A stretch of 48,595 bases of DNA from Cytidiella melzeri (GCA_022592445.1 JABYQR010000327.1:1-48595), one strand, 5' to 3'; shown: positions 23,801 through 37,500, counted from the first letter of the stretch. Numbers and translations are program-made. The notes: a model not told the origin generated them from the letters alone.

Positions 23801-25450
23801 CTTCAGCGCCAAGGGCGTCATCTAGTTGGAGCTTGAGATCTTCTATCTGTACTTCAGCATTAGATAGTTTGATTAAAGCCGACTCGTAGTCCGCTGTACT
23901 CGAGTGAATAAAGGTAAAATGATATGTTTGGAGTGTGACTTACATTGAACTTCACTCAGAGCGACTACATCCTTCTCAAGTTCTGAGATACGATGTCGCT
24001 GTTCCGAGTCGGTATCTTGCGTCATGTCGCGCATTCTAGATAGAATGTGAGTAATTCGAGGCGCAACCGCTTTGTGGCGGTAGCCTTACCGAAGAAGGGC
24101 TTCTTTTAGCCTCTCGTTCTGCTTCTCCAACTGGATGTAAGCTAGCGAATGCTTGGCTTTAGCCTCGGTCCCCTCTTCTTCTCCTGATGTCGGTGGGCTT
24201 AGTATCCTTGCTAGGGGTGTTATGGTTTCAAGCACATACCTCTGCCCTCTCGTAGCACTTGCAGCTCAACCTGCACGACTGCCAACTGCTCTTTGATCTC
24301 TTCGAGATCAGCCTCTGCGAGCTCAGCACGCTCTTCGGCCATTTCTTTATCCAGAGTAATCATTTCTAGTTGCTCTTGTGAATCAAGAATTCGACCGTCA
24401 GCTAGCTGCGCCAATTGTTGAGCATCCGCTAGCTCGCGCTTTGTGGTAGTCAACTCAGTCTGCAGGGATTGAAGTTTGGCCTGCAACTTTGGCCGAAGTG
24501 CAACAAAAGACTCTGCTTCATTCAATCGTGTTTCCAGCTCACGCACATGTCGCGCATCATCAGCTCGTTTGATCTCCAGGACTCGTACCTTGGCCCGTAG
24601 CTCTTGCAGTTCCGTGTCATCCTGAGTTGGAACAGGGTATGAGTCGCATGCATATACGCATAGATTGAGCTTACGACAGGCGAAGGCGGTACCACCGGTT
24701 CGTCAACTAGCTTTGATGAGACCTCTTGAAGCTTAAGTGGTGGACTGATAACCCGGCGAAGAGAAGATGGCTGCAGAGGAGGAGTCGCAAGTGATGATGT
24801 AGGTGTTGCTTGCGGTACTTGAGTAATAGCGGGAGGCTGGACATCAAAGCTTCGCTGTTTGGCGATGGTTGGGCTAACAGATACCTCGCTTTGCGCAGAA
24901 GGACGTCGTATCAGGGCACTGGTGCGCGTCTGTAGTGAGATTGAAGGAGAGCGTTTCACAGGTGACCCCAAACGCGTACGCGCCGCTGGTGACTGCGGAG
25001 TGTGCGTAGAACTTGGTGCTCTGGGGGGGCTGGCCGACCGCGAAGATGCGAGTGAACGCGACGGATTCAAGCGTGAAACACCTGTACTTAACGTACGTTG
25101 GTGCGCGATTGCTGGCCTGGGAAGCGCAGGCTAGAGGATCTTATAAACGCGAGCTAGTTCATATGTCTGGATAGGATATGACTTACTGCAGGGGCAGGCA
25201 GACGTGCAGGATGCTCTGGGGAAGTAGCTAGAATTTTGACTTGGCTTGGTCGAACAAAGACACCATGCCCTAATTTACACGTGAAGTACTTTTCCCCATT
25301 TACAGTCCCGTCGTTCTTGCCGTTGGCTTCGTCCAACTCGATACCAACCCACTTCCCTGAAGCGAAGGAGGTTGAGCCACAGAAACGGACGATCCCACGG
25401 CCCACAGGGATTTCGACGGCTGCACCGAGTGGAGGATCATTAGGAGCCAT
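20852..25450 (-). CDS. NIP100: Dynactin large subunit p150Glued, 1264 aa
   Basis: Sixteen exons with 15 introns of 48-69 nt, all in phase. Exons: 25450-25187, 25130-24675, 24621-24240, 24183-24090, 24035-23944, 23893-23757, 23706-23595, 23543-23426, 23374-23179, 23126-22953, 22902-22703, 22644-22327, 22278-21926, 21856-21494, 21438-21359, 21307-20852. The N-terminal CAP-Gly domain (about 9-74) has GKNDG at 44-48 and GVFVRP, which bind microtubule ends and EB1/CLIP tails. A Ser/Pro-rich basic linker follows, then a coiled coil (about 240-540), the dynactin domain (about 545-850; [24 protein letters not shown]), a second coiled coil (about 975-1085) and a [12 protein letters not shown] tail. 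It is the p150 subunit linking dynein to microtubules for nuclear and vesicle transport. The 69-nt intron 21857-21925 is a multiple of three with no in-frame stop, so its retention would be silent to frame. Confidence 0.95.
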
Positions 25451-25990
25451 GCTACTTCAGTTGAGGTTGGGTCCGGGATATGTCGAGCTCTTTGTCGAGG
25501 AAAGCATAAGAGGATGTGGACAACGCGTCGAGCGCAGTGATTTAGCCCTGTCTGTATACGTAGACGCTTCATCTACCACATAGTAATCACATTACAAAAA
25601 TGTGTACAGATAAGCAAAGAGCCTTAATCCCAAGCTAAGACCAGAAGATAAACCACTTGTAATTAACGTTACAAAGTAAGGGATGATAGGCGCTCAGATC
25701 CGATCCGACGTCTCAGGCTCTCTCTGGCCGCTGCGCACTGCTAATGCTCCCTGTTTCACCAAACCACCTGGCACTTACGGTTTTCCTGGACAGTCTTCAA
25801 AGTGGCGTCGCCGTAACCTCTCTCTGAGTTGAGTTGTCTCTAGTCTTTGATGTTGCTTACCCACAGTACTCATAGTCTCAGTGCAGCATCCAACAGTCAA
25901 TCCGCGCTTCCGTTGTGGCGAGAGTGTCAGACAAGACTCGCGTAATTCCGTAGGTGGCTGGGCTGGTTCAATAAAAAGGCATAGTAGGAG
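25451..25990. promoter_or_regulatory. Shared divergent promoter region, dynactin / raptor
   Basis: 540 bp separate two divergently transcribed start codons, so both promoters must lie here or overlap. I see no TATA box at a convincing distance from either start, and no other gene. Confidence 0.5.
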
Positions 25991-28900
25991 ATGCAGTACC
26001 GTGACAGAATAGACGGTACGTTCTCATCCTAGTACTGCATGGAACATTGCTGATGAACATCCTCTTAGGGAACGTCATCTGGAATGGTGGCGGTGTAATG
26101 CAGAACGGTAGAGGTTCTGATAGAGATTCCTCAGAGACAGAGCGCGGATATCGTTCTACATCTCGTTCCGATCCTTCATCACAAACTAGACAAAGTAGGA
26201 TACCCAACGGTCATTCGGAGGCAGGAGGCTATGGTGGCTCTGTGGCGACTTTGCCCGATGTGACCCAGAATATCCCCTACTGGTCTGCCAAGCGACATCT
26301 CACCTGCGGTAACCCGACTCCGCTACCATCATGGGCTCCTCAAATGACGCCTTGGCGTGCATCGCCGTCGAAGCTCAAGACGCACAACGCAGCCCTCGTT
26401 CTCTGTCTAAACATTGATGTTGACCCCCCGGATGTTGTGAAGACAACTCCTTGCGCAGTGATGGAATGCTGGGTTGTTCCCCACACTATGCCGTCCTTCA
26501 AGGCTCTGGAGATTATTGGGACGAACCTGAGGCATCAATTTGAAGGGCTCAGTCCAAAGATTATGTACAAGGCGTTCCTTGATCCTTCTGACAACGAACT
26601 ACGCGACGGCTGCATTAAAGCTCGTCAGCAGGCCAAGGATGACGCGGTTCTATTCTACTATAATGGCCATGGTGTACCCAAGCCGACGCCCAGTGGCGAG
26701 CTCTGGTGCTTCAATAAAAACTACACGCAATACATCCCAGTGTCCTTACAGGAACTGCAGCGCTGCTTAGGTACCCCCTGCGTGTATATTTGGGACTGCT
26801 CCTCCGCTGGCCACCTTCTCAACAACTTCATTACCTTCGCGAAGCGCTTGGATTCAGACGCTTTCGACAATACTGGAAGCCTACCCGATCCACCGTACGC
26901 AGATGCCATACAGCTCGCTGCTTGCCTTGCTGACGAGCAACTACCGTCATGCCCCGAGTTACCGGCCGACTTGTTTACCTCGTGCTTAACCTCCCCTATC
27001 GACATCGCCCTTCGGTATTACATCACGAACAACCAACTACCGAGCACTATTACCGGTGATATGGTTTTGCAACTCCCCGGCGATCTGAAAGACAGAAGGA
27101 CACCTTTGGGCGAGCTCAATTGGATTTTCACCGCCATCACTGATACAATCGCTTGGACCACCTTCAGTCGCGATGTTTTCACTCGTTTGTACCGTTCTGA
27201 TCTCCTAGTAGCATCCCTTTTCCGCAATTTTCTGCTGGCAGAGCGGATCATGAAGAACTATCACTGTACCCCCCATACTTCGCCACCTTTACCGCCAACA
27301 AACACGCACCAGCTGTGGTCTTCCTGGGATCTGGCCGTTGATGCATGTCTCAGACAGTTACCCGACTTGTTAAAACATGTGGAACCTGTTACGGGACCTA
27401 CACCAGGATCTCTCAGCGCCAATCGAAGACGCGTCGCTGCATCTGCTCCTTCGCAGCCTGCCGACTCAAACGGGGAAAAATCGTACACATACATTCCTAG
27501 CCGGTTTTTTGTAGACCAATTGACAGGTTTCGAGGTATGGATATCTCGAGGAGGCTCAGCGCTGACGAAACGTGGCCCTCTGTCGCTGCCCCTTAGCAGG
27601 GATCAGTCTCCGACCCCAGAGGCCATGAACGGTTCAGGCCACGATCACTTGCAAGCACCAGCAGACTTGGTGAAAGGGACGTCGCATCTTGTGCCTCGAA
27701 AGCCGCCTGATCAACTGCCTATCGTACTCCAGGTTCTTCTTTCTCAGCCTCATCGCCTACGAGCCCTCATCCTTCTTTCGCAATTCGTTGACCTTGGCCC
27801 TTGGGCTGTCCACCTTGCTCTGCGAATCGGTATATTTCCATATATCTCCCGGTTGCTACAAGCAGCCGGTCAAGACCTGCGTCCGGTGCTCATTTTCATT
27901 TGGGCAAGAATCCTAGCGGTAGACCAAACCTGCCAAGTTGATCTCTACAACAGCCAAGGTTACAAGTACTTCGCGAACGTACTTACAACCCCTGATGATC
28001 CTCGTCAGGCCCCCATCCCAAATATATCTGAACACAAAGCGATGTGCGCATTTATCCTCTCTGCTATAGCTCGTGATTATCCTTCCGGCCAGCGCGCCTG
28101 CTGGAGCGAGCATGTATTCGACGCATGTTATGACCGGCTCGATGAAGGCGATTTCCTACTACGACAATGGTGCGCGCTCTGCATTGCACAGCTTTGGGAC
28201 GGCTACGACGAGCTTAGGGTGTGGGGTGTCGACAAGGGCACTCAAGACAAGCTGATTGCGCTCCTCACGGACGACTCTCCAGAAGTAAGAGCTGCGGCTC
28301 TATATGCTCTAGGCACATTCTTGGGTGCATCTGGCTCGGCGGACGCAGCAAAGCTAGGAGGGGGCGGGTCTGGTACTATGCATCAGCTTGAAGAAAGAAT
28401 ACACTTCCGTATGGAGGTTGCAGTTGTGACGGGAGCTGCGTTGGCGATTAAGGAAGATGCGAGCCCTATGGTGCGGAAAGAACTGCTAGTGCTCATCAGC
28501 TGTTTGGTGAAGGAGTGGCGAGGCTACTTCATTGTCTGCGCATGGATTTACTGGGAAGAGGAACGGCGAAGACAGATGCCGCACGGGCATCATGCCGATG
28601 AAGAAATCTCTTCCCAGGCCGTCGCTGAATGGCTCGGTGGTTTCGACGACGACTCTTACAGTGAGGAAAATCGAGTATGGCTATCCTCCTTCTTCACAAT
28701 ATTCTGCGTACTCCTCGAGCTCTCTGTCGATCCGTATCATGAAGTTGCTACCAATGCCCAAACCATCATCGACTACATTGTCGCTCTGCTGCTCGAGTCA
28801 CCTTTTACTCGGCTTGAACACAGCTCTCTCAATAGTCCTCCTCCTCCACTCGCAAAAGACATCGCACGGAATAGCCCAAGGACCAGAGTGGCCTCAGCAG

Positions 28901-31182
28901 AAGCCCAGACCAGCACTCAGCCGCCACCATCTCCGATGCCTCGACCAGGCTTCACTCGCAGCGATACTATGACGAGCACAATGTCCAGCACTATCTCATC
29001 CGGCGTCTCGAATACTCTGAGACGCACGTCTTCATTCGCTAATGCTCTGAGGAGCCTGGCAGGTGGTATTGCATTTCCTACTGTGGAAGACGGCCGTTCT
29101 TCTCCCAGGCCATATGTCGAAAATTTGCGTCCCGATATACCAGGCGTTTCCCGACCCCCTTCTCCGAATCTTAACTACGCACAGTACACATCTCCCTATT
29201 CCCGGCCCTCGACGCCCCCTCACAATGCTTTCCCCAGTCAAGCCTCTCCTTCGACTCGTTCTTCTTTGCGAACGCCCACTGAGTCAGCTCGGCTTGTCGT
29301 GGACTACCTGGCTTCAGACGTCATGGAGGCTCTGATGGAGGAAGACATGGAGAGACTACGAGCGCGTAGGAAAACAGCATCACGCTCCCGAAGTCACCAC
29401 CATGGAAGTACGGGCTCAATGTCGAGCCCATCCGGCAGCACATTCTCTGTGGATTCGTCGGCGAGCAGTGTCATTTTGGGACTGGGCACCGGAGTCGGGA
29501 TTCGAGACGTTCTTCCTCTGAAGAGCAGATTCTATGACTGGTGTTGTGAGTACTTCAAGGAGCCCCAAATGAGAGTAAGCACAGAGTTTCTCTGGGATAC
29601 CACTTTCGTGTTGACATAAAAACCGATGCTTGCAGCAACCGGAGCCGGACGAACCAGGGAGTGTGGAATACAACTATCAGGTGTGGAGACAGCAGCGCAA
29701 CGAACAGGTTATAAATGAGACACGGCCACAGGCAGATGTTGCGGGTCAGTAATTTGTCGATACGCCCGTTCCCCCACTTAGCCCCTTCGTTCGTGGCAGA
29801 TTATTGTCGATGGGATCGCCCGGTCGCTACCTTGCAGTTTTCAGCTTTCCCCGCCCAAATGGCTTTCCACTCCTATGACCCTCATCTTGTCATCACTAAC
29901 GAAAGTGACTCGATCAGGTGAGTGTCTTAAACCCGCAGGCGTTGTCTACTTTACTGATTTCTACTTCCTGTACAACCACAGCGTCTATGACTGGCTGCAT
30001 CGCAAACGATTGTGCCAGTTCTTTAACGGTAATCCTCGTGGAACAAGCATCACCTCTCTGCACTTCATCAATCAAGACGTCGGCGGCTTAATTTTGACTG
30101 GAGCAGGTACGTAGTTTCCAGGGCTGCTATAGCAATGTAACGGAGCGGTTTTGTTTCAGCCGATGGAATTGTCCGTTTGTATAGAAATTACGACCCGGAC
30201 GTCAGCGAAAGCTCTGTACAAATGGTCAGCTCATTTCGCGCACTGAACGAAGTGTTGCGCATGAAGCGAGGGGCCGGTTTGATTACGGATTGGAAGCAAA
30301 TTGGCGGGCGCTTGTTGGTGGGTGGAGATTCTCGAATCATCAGAGCCTGGGATGCGCACACCGAAACGCAGACGATGGTACGTACTCTCCTGCGGCTGTG
30401 GTTATGACGCTGTCACACTCACACTAACGATGACTCGTGGCAGGATCTGGAAACACATTCAGATAGTCCGGTGACAGCGATGGTTTCTGAAGATGGCGGT
30501 TCTATGGTGTCGTTGGCCAGCTTCGCAGATGGTACTGTGAAGGTCTTTGATCAACGCATGGAAGAGGATGATGCAATCGTTCGATCCTATTCTGCGCACT
30601 CCGCCTGGGTGCAGAATGTCAAAATGCACCCTTCGCTGTCCAGTCAATTCCTATCGGCTAGGTCTGGCCGTCTTCCTCTGGTCTACACAGCATTCTGACA
30701 CTGTCTTGCTACAGCCTTGACGGGGATGTGAAACTGTTTGATATTCGTGGTTCGGACAGCGCCGTACACACATGGGATCTATATCCCCAAGGCTTATCTG
30801 CATTCGACGTGCACGATCTCACCGGCGTTTTTGTCGCGTAAGTCTCGCGCCTACTGTCACCCGCCCATGCTGATCAACTATCAGCACGTCTGCCATCACG
30901 GTCGCAAATTGGAGGACGCAGCGCACTGCTGTTCATTCTTTGGCGCGTTCGGGAGCTCTGTCGACGCTTTCGACAGTGCTTACCGTCCCCCCGCCGAGAG
31001 ATCTGATATCGCCCTTCATACCTCGTACAAGCTCTTTGGCTTTCCATCCGCGAGAGATGGTGTATGCGTTTGGGTCGTTGGACGGCTCTGGTGAGTTCTA
31101 CTGTACATTGGGAAGCATTGCGGGGATTCTCACCTCGCTATTTTTACCAGTGCGTGTGATGGGATGCAAATTGCCCTCGTAA
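25991..31182 (+). CDS. KOG1: Raptor / Kog1, TORC1 regulatory subunit, 1559 aa
   Basis: Ten exons: 25991-26015, 26069-29574, 29636-29744, 29800-29917, 29982-30106, 30160-30377, 30444-30661, 30715-30837, 30885-31090 and 31151-31182; total length is close to yeast Kog1. The raptor N-terminal caspase-like domain (about 95-260) has YYNGHGVP and YIWDCSSAG at the positions of the caspase His/Cys pair. A HEAT/armadillo region follows (for example DDSPEVRAAALYALG), then a disordered Ser-rich linker. A WD40 propeller occupies the C-terminal 380 residues and ends GSVRVMGCKLPS. Raptor presents substrates to TOR kinase in TORC1 at the vacuole. The start is uncertain: a 25-nt first exon spliced over 53 nt (GTACGT donor, TGCTGATG branch, TTAG acceptor) gives MQYRDRID; without splicing the ATG at 26053 gives MNILL in the same frame. 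Confidence 0.96.
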
Positions 31183-31534
31183 GCTGCTCCCAGCGCTGCG
31201 ATCGTCGTGTTGCTATTTCTTGAGAAGTGTGCCTAAATACAGTGCAGTTGTCCTAATGTCGTATATATCGTCTGCTTCAGCATATTTTACTCTGCTTAAT
31301 CCATGTCTACAATTTACTTGAACGAGCGAGGGTGTTTCATGACCACCAGCTAATAATGTCCGGGTGTTGCCATCAGTCAAGTGGAGCGCTTGTTGAGGAC
31401 ATGCATGGTCCAGGCAGAGCTCGAGGCAGAGGCATTCCTGGCACTATACCATTCCTTTGCCTCGTCCTTGTCCTCTCTTTCCCCCGACGACACTCTCGCC
31501 CAATCCTTCTCTTACGACCTGACTGAACTCCTAC
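31183..31534. other. Intergenic region between raptor and CorA genes
   Basis: 352 bp between tandem plus-strand genes, holding the raptor 3' UTR and the CorA promoter. A plus-strand frame starting at 31381 has no recognisable features and overlaps the CorA start in another frame, so it was not called. Confidence 0.4.
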
Positions 31535-34004
31535 ATGCCGAGAGAAAACAGCTTCAGCGACTCGGATGGTCGCTCACTCACTCCCGACTTGGAAGACGAG
31601 GTCTCGTCTCCAATTTCGGCGGTTCAAAGTGCACCGCCAAACCTACCACCAATCCAGACGACCATGACAGCTGCTGATGAGCCTCTTCGTCAACGAAATG
31701 GTAGAGCAACTCTAGACACGAACGTCGCGTCCCCCGAATATCGTGCGGCGCGTTCACCAACCCATGGGCCGTTGACAACGACCTCGGAATACCCTGCCCA
31801 ACGCCCGTCTCTCCTTACACCTGGCGACAAATTCCGTAGATCTGTGCGGAAGGTTATGGCCATGCATCGCACGTCGTCCATGATGACCAAGAATCGTGTC
31901 GGTGCTGAGCCAGGCGTGGACCCTCGTCGCGAGTCTGCGTTCCTCACTTATGGACACATCAAGGAGAAATGCTTGATCGAAGTCGTCGACTACTCCTCGC
32001 TGCGAAGCAGCTTCGGTCGCATGACGAATAAACAGTTCATAGGTCTCCTTAATGACGACCGTGCGAGCGAGAAGGAGCCATGGGTCAAGGTTCGATGGAT
32101 TAACGTCGGAGGAGTGAGCTGGGACGTTATCAGTGCTCTGGCACTTCGTTATGGTGCGCACTGTGCACTTCGTACGTTGTACACCTAATTAACGCGTGAT
32201 ATCCTGAAAGATATGCATCCATTGGCCGTCGAGGACTTGTTACACGCGCGCAAGAATGGGCGCTCCAAGGCGGACTATTATCCCAAACACCTGTTTCTGC
32301 GTATCCTGTGCCACACTTTAGGTGCGAGCGATAAACACGGCGCCAATGGGCACGACTCTCTGACCGAGTTACCACGCTCGTCCTCCCCAATTCCTATGAG
32401 CGAGGACGACGGGGATGATATGGAAAGCTGGGCGCAGAGAAAGGATGATGATGATGAGAAGACGGTATATGGCACGACAACTACAGCGCGTTCTGCCACA
32501 ACGAGGGGTGGTACTTTGCGCAATGCTGTCAAGCGAAGACTAGGCTCATTGCGTCGAGACGTGGAAACACCGCTTCCTCAGCATACTCAGTCCCCGAGGA
32601 TCGGTTACTATACTGAGCAGGATACCAAGGTGGGCATCCTTCTCGGTCGCTGATTTATCTACTAATAGCCAATATTCAGAAAAAGGACAAGGACATTCAG
32701 AATATCAAGGTAATTCGTGAGCTGAAGAAGGGAGACCGCGTCAATGTGAAAATAGCACCGATGTCTATCTTCCTTTTCCGTGATGGTGGGTTAGCTATCG
32801 ACAATGAGCCCTGCTTTCAGCCGCATGATGACATTTGATCATTTAGGGACTGTCATCACTATCCATCAAGATACCCAACTTTCTCTTACAGCTCCCATAA
32901 CGGAACGTCTCCGTCAGCGGGATACCGGCCTTCGTGCTACTGCTGATCCGTCACTTCTGGTTGAGAGTCTTCTTGATTTAGGTGCGGTTGATCACGCTCA
33001 CTCTTAACACGACCATTCTAATGCAAGACGAGTCAGTTGTTGACCAAGCTCTCGAAGTTATTGAGGAGTACCAGCACAAGATTCTCAAGCTCGAACAAGC
33101 CGTGCTCTTGAAGCCCAGCATGAAGCATGTCCGCCGCAGTACGTTCCATAGGGTTCGTGTTTTACAAGATGCTAACGCATGTAGCCAGTGCACATACTTC
33201 AAGGAGATCTCATTCTCCACAAACGTACGCTTGAGCCGATCAAAACTGTCATCTACGGCCTGCGCCGCTATGACACTGATCGCGTGGCAGCGTTGGAGGA
33301 AAATGTCGATCCCACACGCAAGGTTCAGGGATATATGAGCCACAAGTCTAAGATCTATCTAGTACGTCGTCATGTTCTTCCCTATGTCAAACCAAGCTGA
33401 TCGAACATGTGTTTAGGCCGACGTGCACGACCACATGGAGTATATTCTCAGTAGCTTGGACATGTTTGCTAGCATCTCCGACAACTTGATCAACTATACA
33501 TTTAATGTATGTAAATATCTGGGGCATCTTTGGTATCATAGGTATACTAAACTGTTACTGTTTCTTACATTAGATGAAATCGTATGAAATGAACGAAGTA
33601 ATGCGTCGACTTACTTTGGCGACCATTATCTTCCTGCCTCTAACATTGCTGACGGGTTACTTCGTACGTGTTCTCGCGGAACCTTATCGCGTATATCTCT
33701 GATGTGAACCGTGCATAGGGTATGAACTTCGATAACATGTGGGCCATTCACCATAATCATTCGGACTTGGTGTACGTGTCTTTCTACTGACCTCGATGAC
33801 TACTAATTTATGCCGCACAGATTCTGGGCTATCGCACTACCTGTGATGGGCATTGTGATACCGCTGTTCTTGTGGAACGACTTCACACGGGTGTTCCATT
33901 ACATGCAGAAGCGGTGGATAGCCAATGATGTGAAGAAGGTGACTACTTCCATATAACCTGTGTCCACAGCATTAATTTCACAGCAGAAGGACAAGCAAGC
34001 CTGA
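31535..34004 (+). CDS. CorA-family Mg2+ transporter, 644 aa
   Basis: Eleven exons: 31535-32153, 32211-32629, 32680-32785, 32847-32981, 33028-33138, 33189-33361, 33417-33506, 33574-33663, 33719-33771, 33821-33938 and 33984-34004, all in phase. A disordered N terminus of about 110 residues leads into the cytosolic CorA domain (MHPLAVEDLLH; TVITIHQD; MHILQGDLILHKR) with long helices. The first membrane segment ends in the hallmark GMN (582-584, in TGYFGMNFDNMW), and the second is WAIALPVMGIVIPLFLW. The protein lacks a mitochondrial presequence, and its size fits plasma- or vacuolar-membrane Alr/Mnr2-like transporters better than mitochondrial Mrs2. CorA proteins are pentameric Mg2+ channels gated by cytosolic Mg2+. 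The last exon adds only QKDKQA; without that 45-nt splice, translation would end VTTSI. The exon 6 acceptor lies in an AG-rich site, chosen because it gives the family sequence HILQGDL. Confidence 0.95.
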
Positions 34005-34568
34005 ATGATATAGATAATTGGCCTGTCAAGGGGCACCCTTCTTATCTGGTCGCTGAACCATCTATGCAGCCTCATATCTTCACAAGGACTATTGTTTACG
34101 GTTATACAACTCTCACATATGCTCTTTTTTTCCAATCTGGTTCCTTTTCCTATACCATAATCTTTTGCTCGTGTTGCATTTTGATATCCATTGTTGCATT
34201 CTTACTTCATAATGACTACACGTATACATCTACACATACAACTCGTTTTGCACTCCTCAAATTGAGATTATCAGGCACTCTGCTGGCCATTTCATACGCT
34301 TGATGTGACATCGGAATAGTTTGAAACTTTCGATTAGCATGGCGCAGATAGTGAAATGCTCAATCGAATAAGCAAGAGTGAGTCCGTGATCATGAGTACT
34401 AGATGGTTTTGTGGCAACACATCTACAAATCACAACAAACATGTCAGTACATTACGGGGTCCTAAGGGGTAAAAAGTATTGTCTAGATTTTAGTACATAT
34501 CTGAACCTTGAAGCAAACTTGCTGGATATAAATGCTCCGCCAGAGCACCTATATAGTACCTGCGATAC
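34005..34568. other. Convergent 3' region
   Basis: 564 bp of AT-richer sequence between the converging CorA and RdRP genes, expected to hold both 3' UTRs. No gene or repeat recognised. Confidence 0.45.
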
Positions 34569-37500
34569 TCAGTGAGCAAGAACGCGAGCGTACGCAGACG
34601 GTATCGTCATGCAAGCCGCCATCTCCGCCGTAGCTGGGGACGCCCCAATTGACTTGGCCTTGATATCGTTCAGATCGCGAAATGCGACGTTGAACGCGAA
34701 AGTCGTAGATAAGCTATATGCGTACGACGCTGTGGCCGCCTTGAGGGCATCCGTCACCCGCAGAATCTGCGTCTTCTCTGTAGGTGGACCGTGCGAGTAG
34801 TCCTGGATGAGAGCCCGTAACTTTGCGTCCAGCTGCTTTTTTCGCTGGTTCGCCTTGGATTCATCGAGCTTCTGCGGCGACGTGCTCCAAAAGCCTCTCC
34901 ATCTATCGTAGCAAGTTCTCACAAAATCGGCAACGGCCTGCGTTTCTTCTGTCAACGTAGGAACTTTCGCGAGGCGTTTGTACGGTTTGAGGATGTTGGG
35001 ATCTCTGGGGTACCGATGGAACACTTCGCGATGCCCGTCGTACTTGGACATATGTGTGTCCCTGATTTTGACCCCTGCGGCTAACAGGTCGTCCAGAATA
35101 AAGGTCGGCAAACCGTCCGCCCTCTTCAGCACGTTCGGGTTCCGAGACTCGTATTTAGGTGAGTCCGTGTCAGCTATGCAATGCGGGGGATCGCGCAAAT
35201 ACTTCAGCTTGTCTTGCAAAAAGACGCTTGCTTTGACGACGCGGCCGGTCTTGCGAGAATCCAGGAGAGTGTTGAACCTACGCCCGGTCAGACGATTTAT
35301 TGGAGTCTTTCGGAGAATGTGCACTCACATGTGAGCCATGCGAATGGCGTCGGGATGATCGAATCCAGAGCAGTAGATGACGTTGTCGTGGAATTTCGAG
35401 TAGATACCGACTCTTGATTCGACTAGCCCGGAAAGCAAGCAGCGCTGGAGAATTTTTGGAGCCTGATCCGGCGACAGTCTAATCTCGTTGCGGACAGATG
35501 AGACGACCTCGATGGCACTCTCAAAGTTCTCTTCGATGATTGTGGTCGGCGTCGGGACGACAGGTGCGTTCGTGAAGGAGCTGACAATGTCATGGTCCCA
35601 GATACAAACAGCGACATCTGTACACAGTCAATTATCGAAGCTTTCGTACAGGCAAAGCTCTTACCTCCATCGACATCTATTAGGAGTATAAGCTAACTAG
35701 GCGCATGGAACTGGACATAGTCTCACCTCCGCCGGCGAGTAGGCTTGCCAGAGAGCATGTCCCGGTGGTAGGCAACACGATTACATCGGTGTATGCTCGA
35801 AGTGCTTCGCATTCCACTGCTTTGACCTACATAATGCAAGTGTTCGTGGGCTTGATGCAAGTGCGCGCCGATTTGATACAGACCTTACGAATATCCGATG
35901 GTAGGCGTGCCGGGTTTCGGTAGATCTAGTATAAACTCCAACTCAACAATGTCAATAACATGTATGAGCGAGTCTAACTCACCAGAACATCTCCGGTTAT
36001 GATTTTCGGATCGAGAGACTCGAATGGGTCTTGAAGAACCTGCGAAGACGCAAAGTGGATCTCTCCCTCTCTCAATACTCCCAAAGGATCTGTCCATACT
36101 AGAAATGCTATCATTGCGGGAGATAGTGGAGTTAATGAGAGCCTACCAGGTACGATGAAGGCATCAGCTGAGTTTAGAACCGGGATGTGAAACCTTTTGA
36201 CCGATTCATGAATAACATTCGAGATAACAACCCGCAGTCGGTCGAATAGATATTGTTCATTTGTCGGCCTAAAACCTGCTCGGAGGAGGTCAAATATCTC
36301 TTCGGCTATGGACAGCGGCTTTCCGCTCTGACAGACTACAGCAGCATCGTCGAAATCTTCGTTCACTTCCCGTCTCCGAGAGTACCCCAGAGCGCGTTGC
36401 GCCCCGCTGGCGAGCTGTTGCAGCCGGGTGACATAAGCTCCTGTTGTCTGATCGACGGCTTTCAACAGCAGCAGCATCGCATATGGGCCCTGCCATTGGG
36501 TAAGAGGCCCAATCTCCCGATCTAGGCCGTCCTTCATCAAATTGACCAAAGTGCTAAGACGGACACCGTTGTGTGCCAAGTTGACTATAATCAACCGGGA
36601 AAGGCGCGTTCCTACATTAACTTTTGGCGGTGCCACCAGGTCCAAGATGAAGTGAACTGGATGCAGCTTCGTAAGGTCTGAAGATGGAAACTTTTTGACG
36701 AGCTTGATCTTCAGCTGAGATTCCCGGATCCAGACCTTTTGTGGCGCGTCCTGAACGTGGTCATGGGGATGCAGCATCCAGAGTCCCTTTGCGCCGAAGA
36801 GGCGACCCTGGATAGCCGTGGGTACCATCGAATAGCCCATATTCTGCGCGATGGCGGTCAGGGCCGCTTTGTTCATATAACCACAACCATCCGTGAACAC
36901 CTTCTCCACCGGTATCTTGTCTCCGTCGTGATCCGCACCTATGCAGACAGTTACCTCGACAACACTACTGTAGTAGATGGCAATGAGGACTCACAGATAT
37001 CTTCTATAATGTATACGTTGTCTGGCTCGAATCTTAAGGCAGGAATACTGGTTGACAAGCCCAGATCAAAACGTGTGGTCCACTTTGCGACTGGCTATGT
37101 GTTAGTTAGCCAGGACAGATTGATGAGCCATGAAAGTGCCACGTACCTGCTGCTCATTCATTTCTATAGGGTTGTGCCATTGCACAAACTCTTCGAGAGA
37201 GCGTCGATGCTGGTCGCCCTGGATATCGAGAGGCTCACGTTCGTAGTCCTCGTTGATCTCCATCAGGTAAACCTTCTCTTCCTTTGTTGAGAATGCTACG
37301 AACACTCTTCCACAGAGCACAAATTTCCGTGTTAGAAAGTCTCGCTCCCGCACTACATCACGCTGGTGTCCCGTGAGTTTGATCTGCAGAATACGACGTG
37401 AGCCGAGGAAGCGGGCGAAACGATGCGAACGCGTCATTTGCATCCTCTCCAACTTCAGCGAGAACGAATGTGAGGCAGGCGTGTACTCCATGTTGACTGT

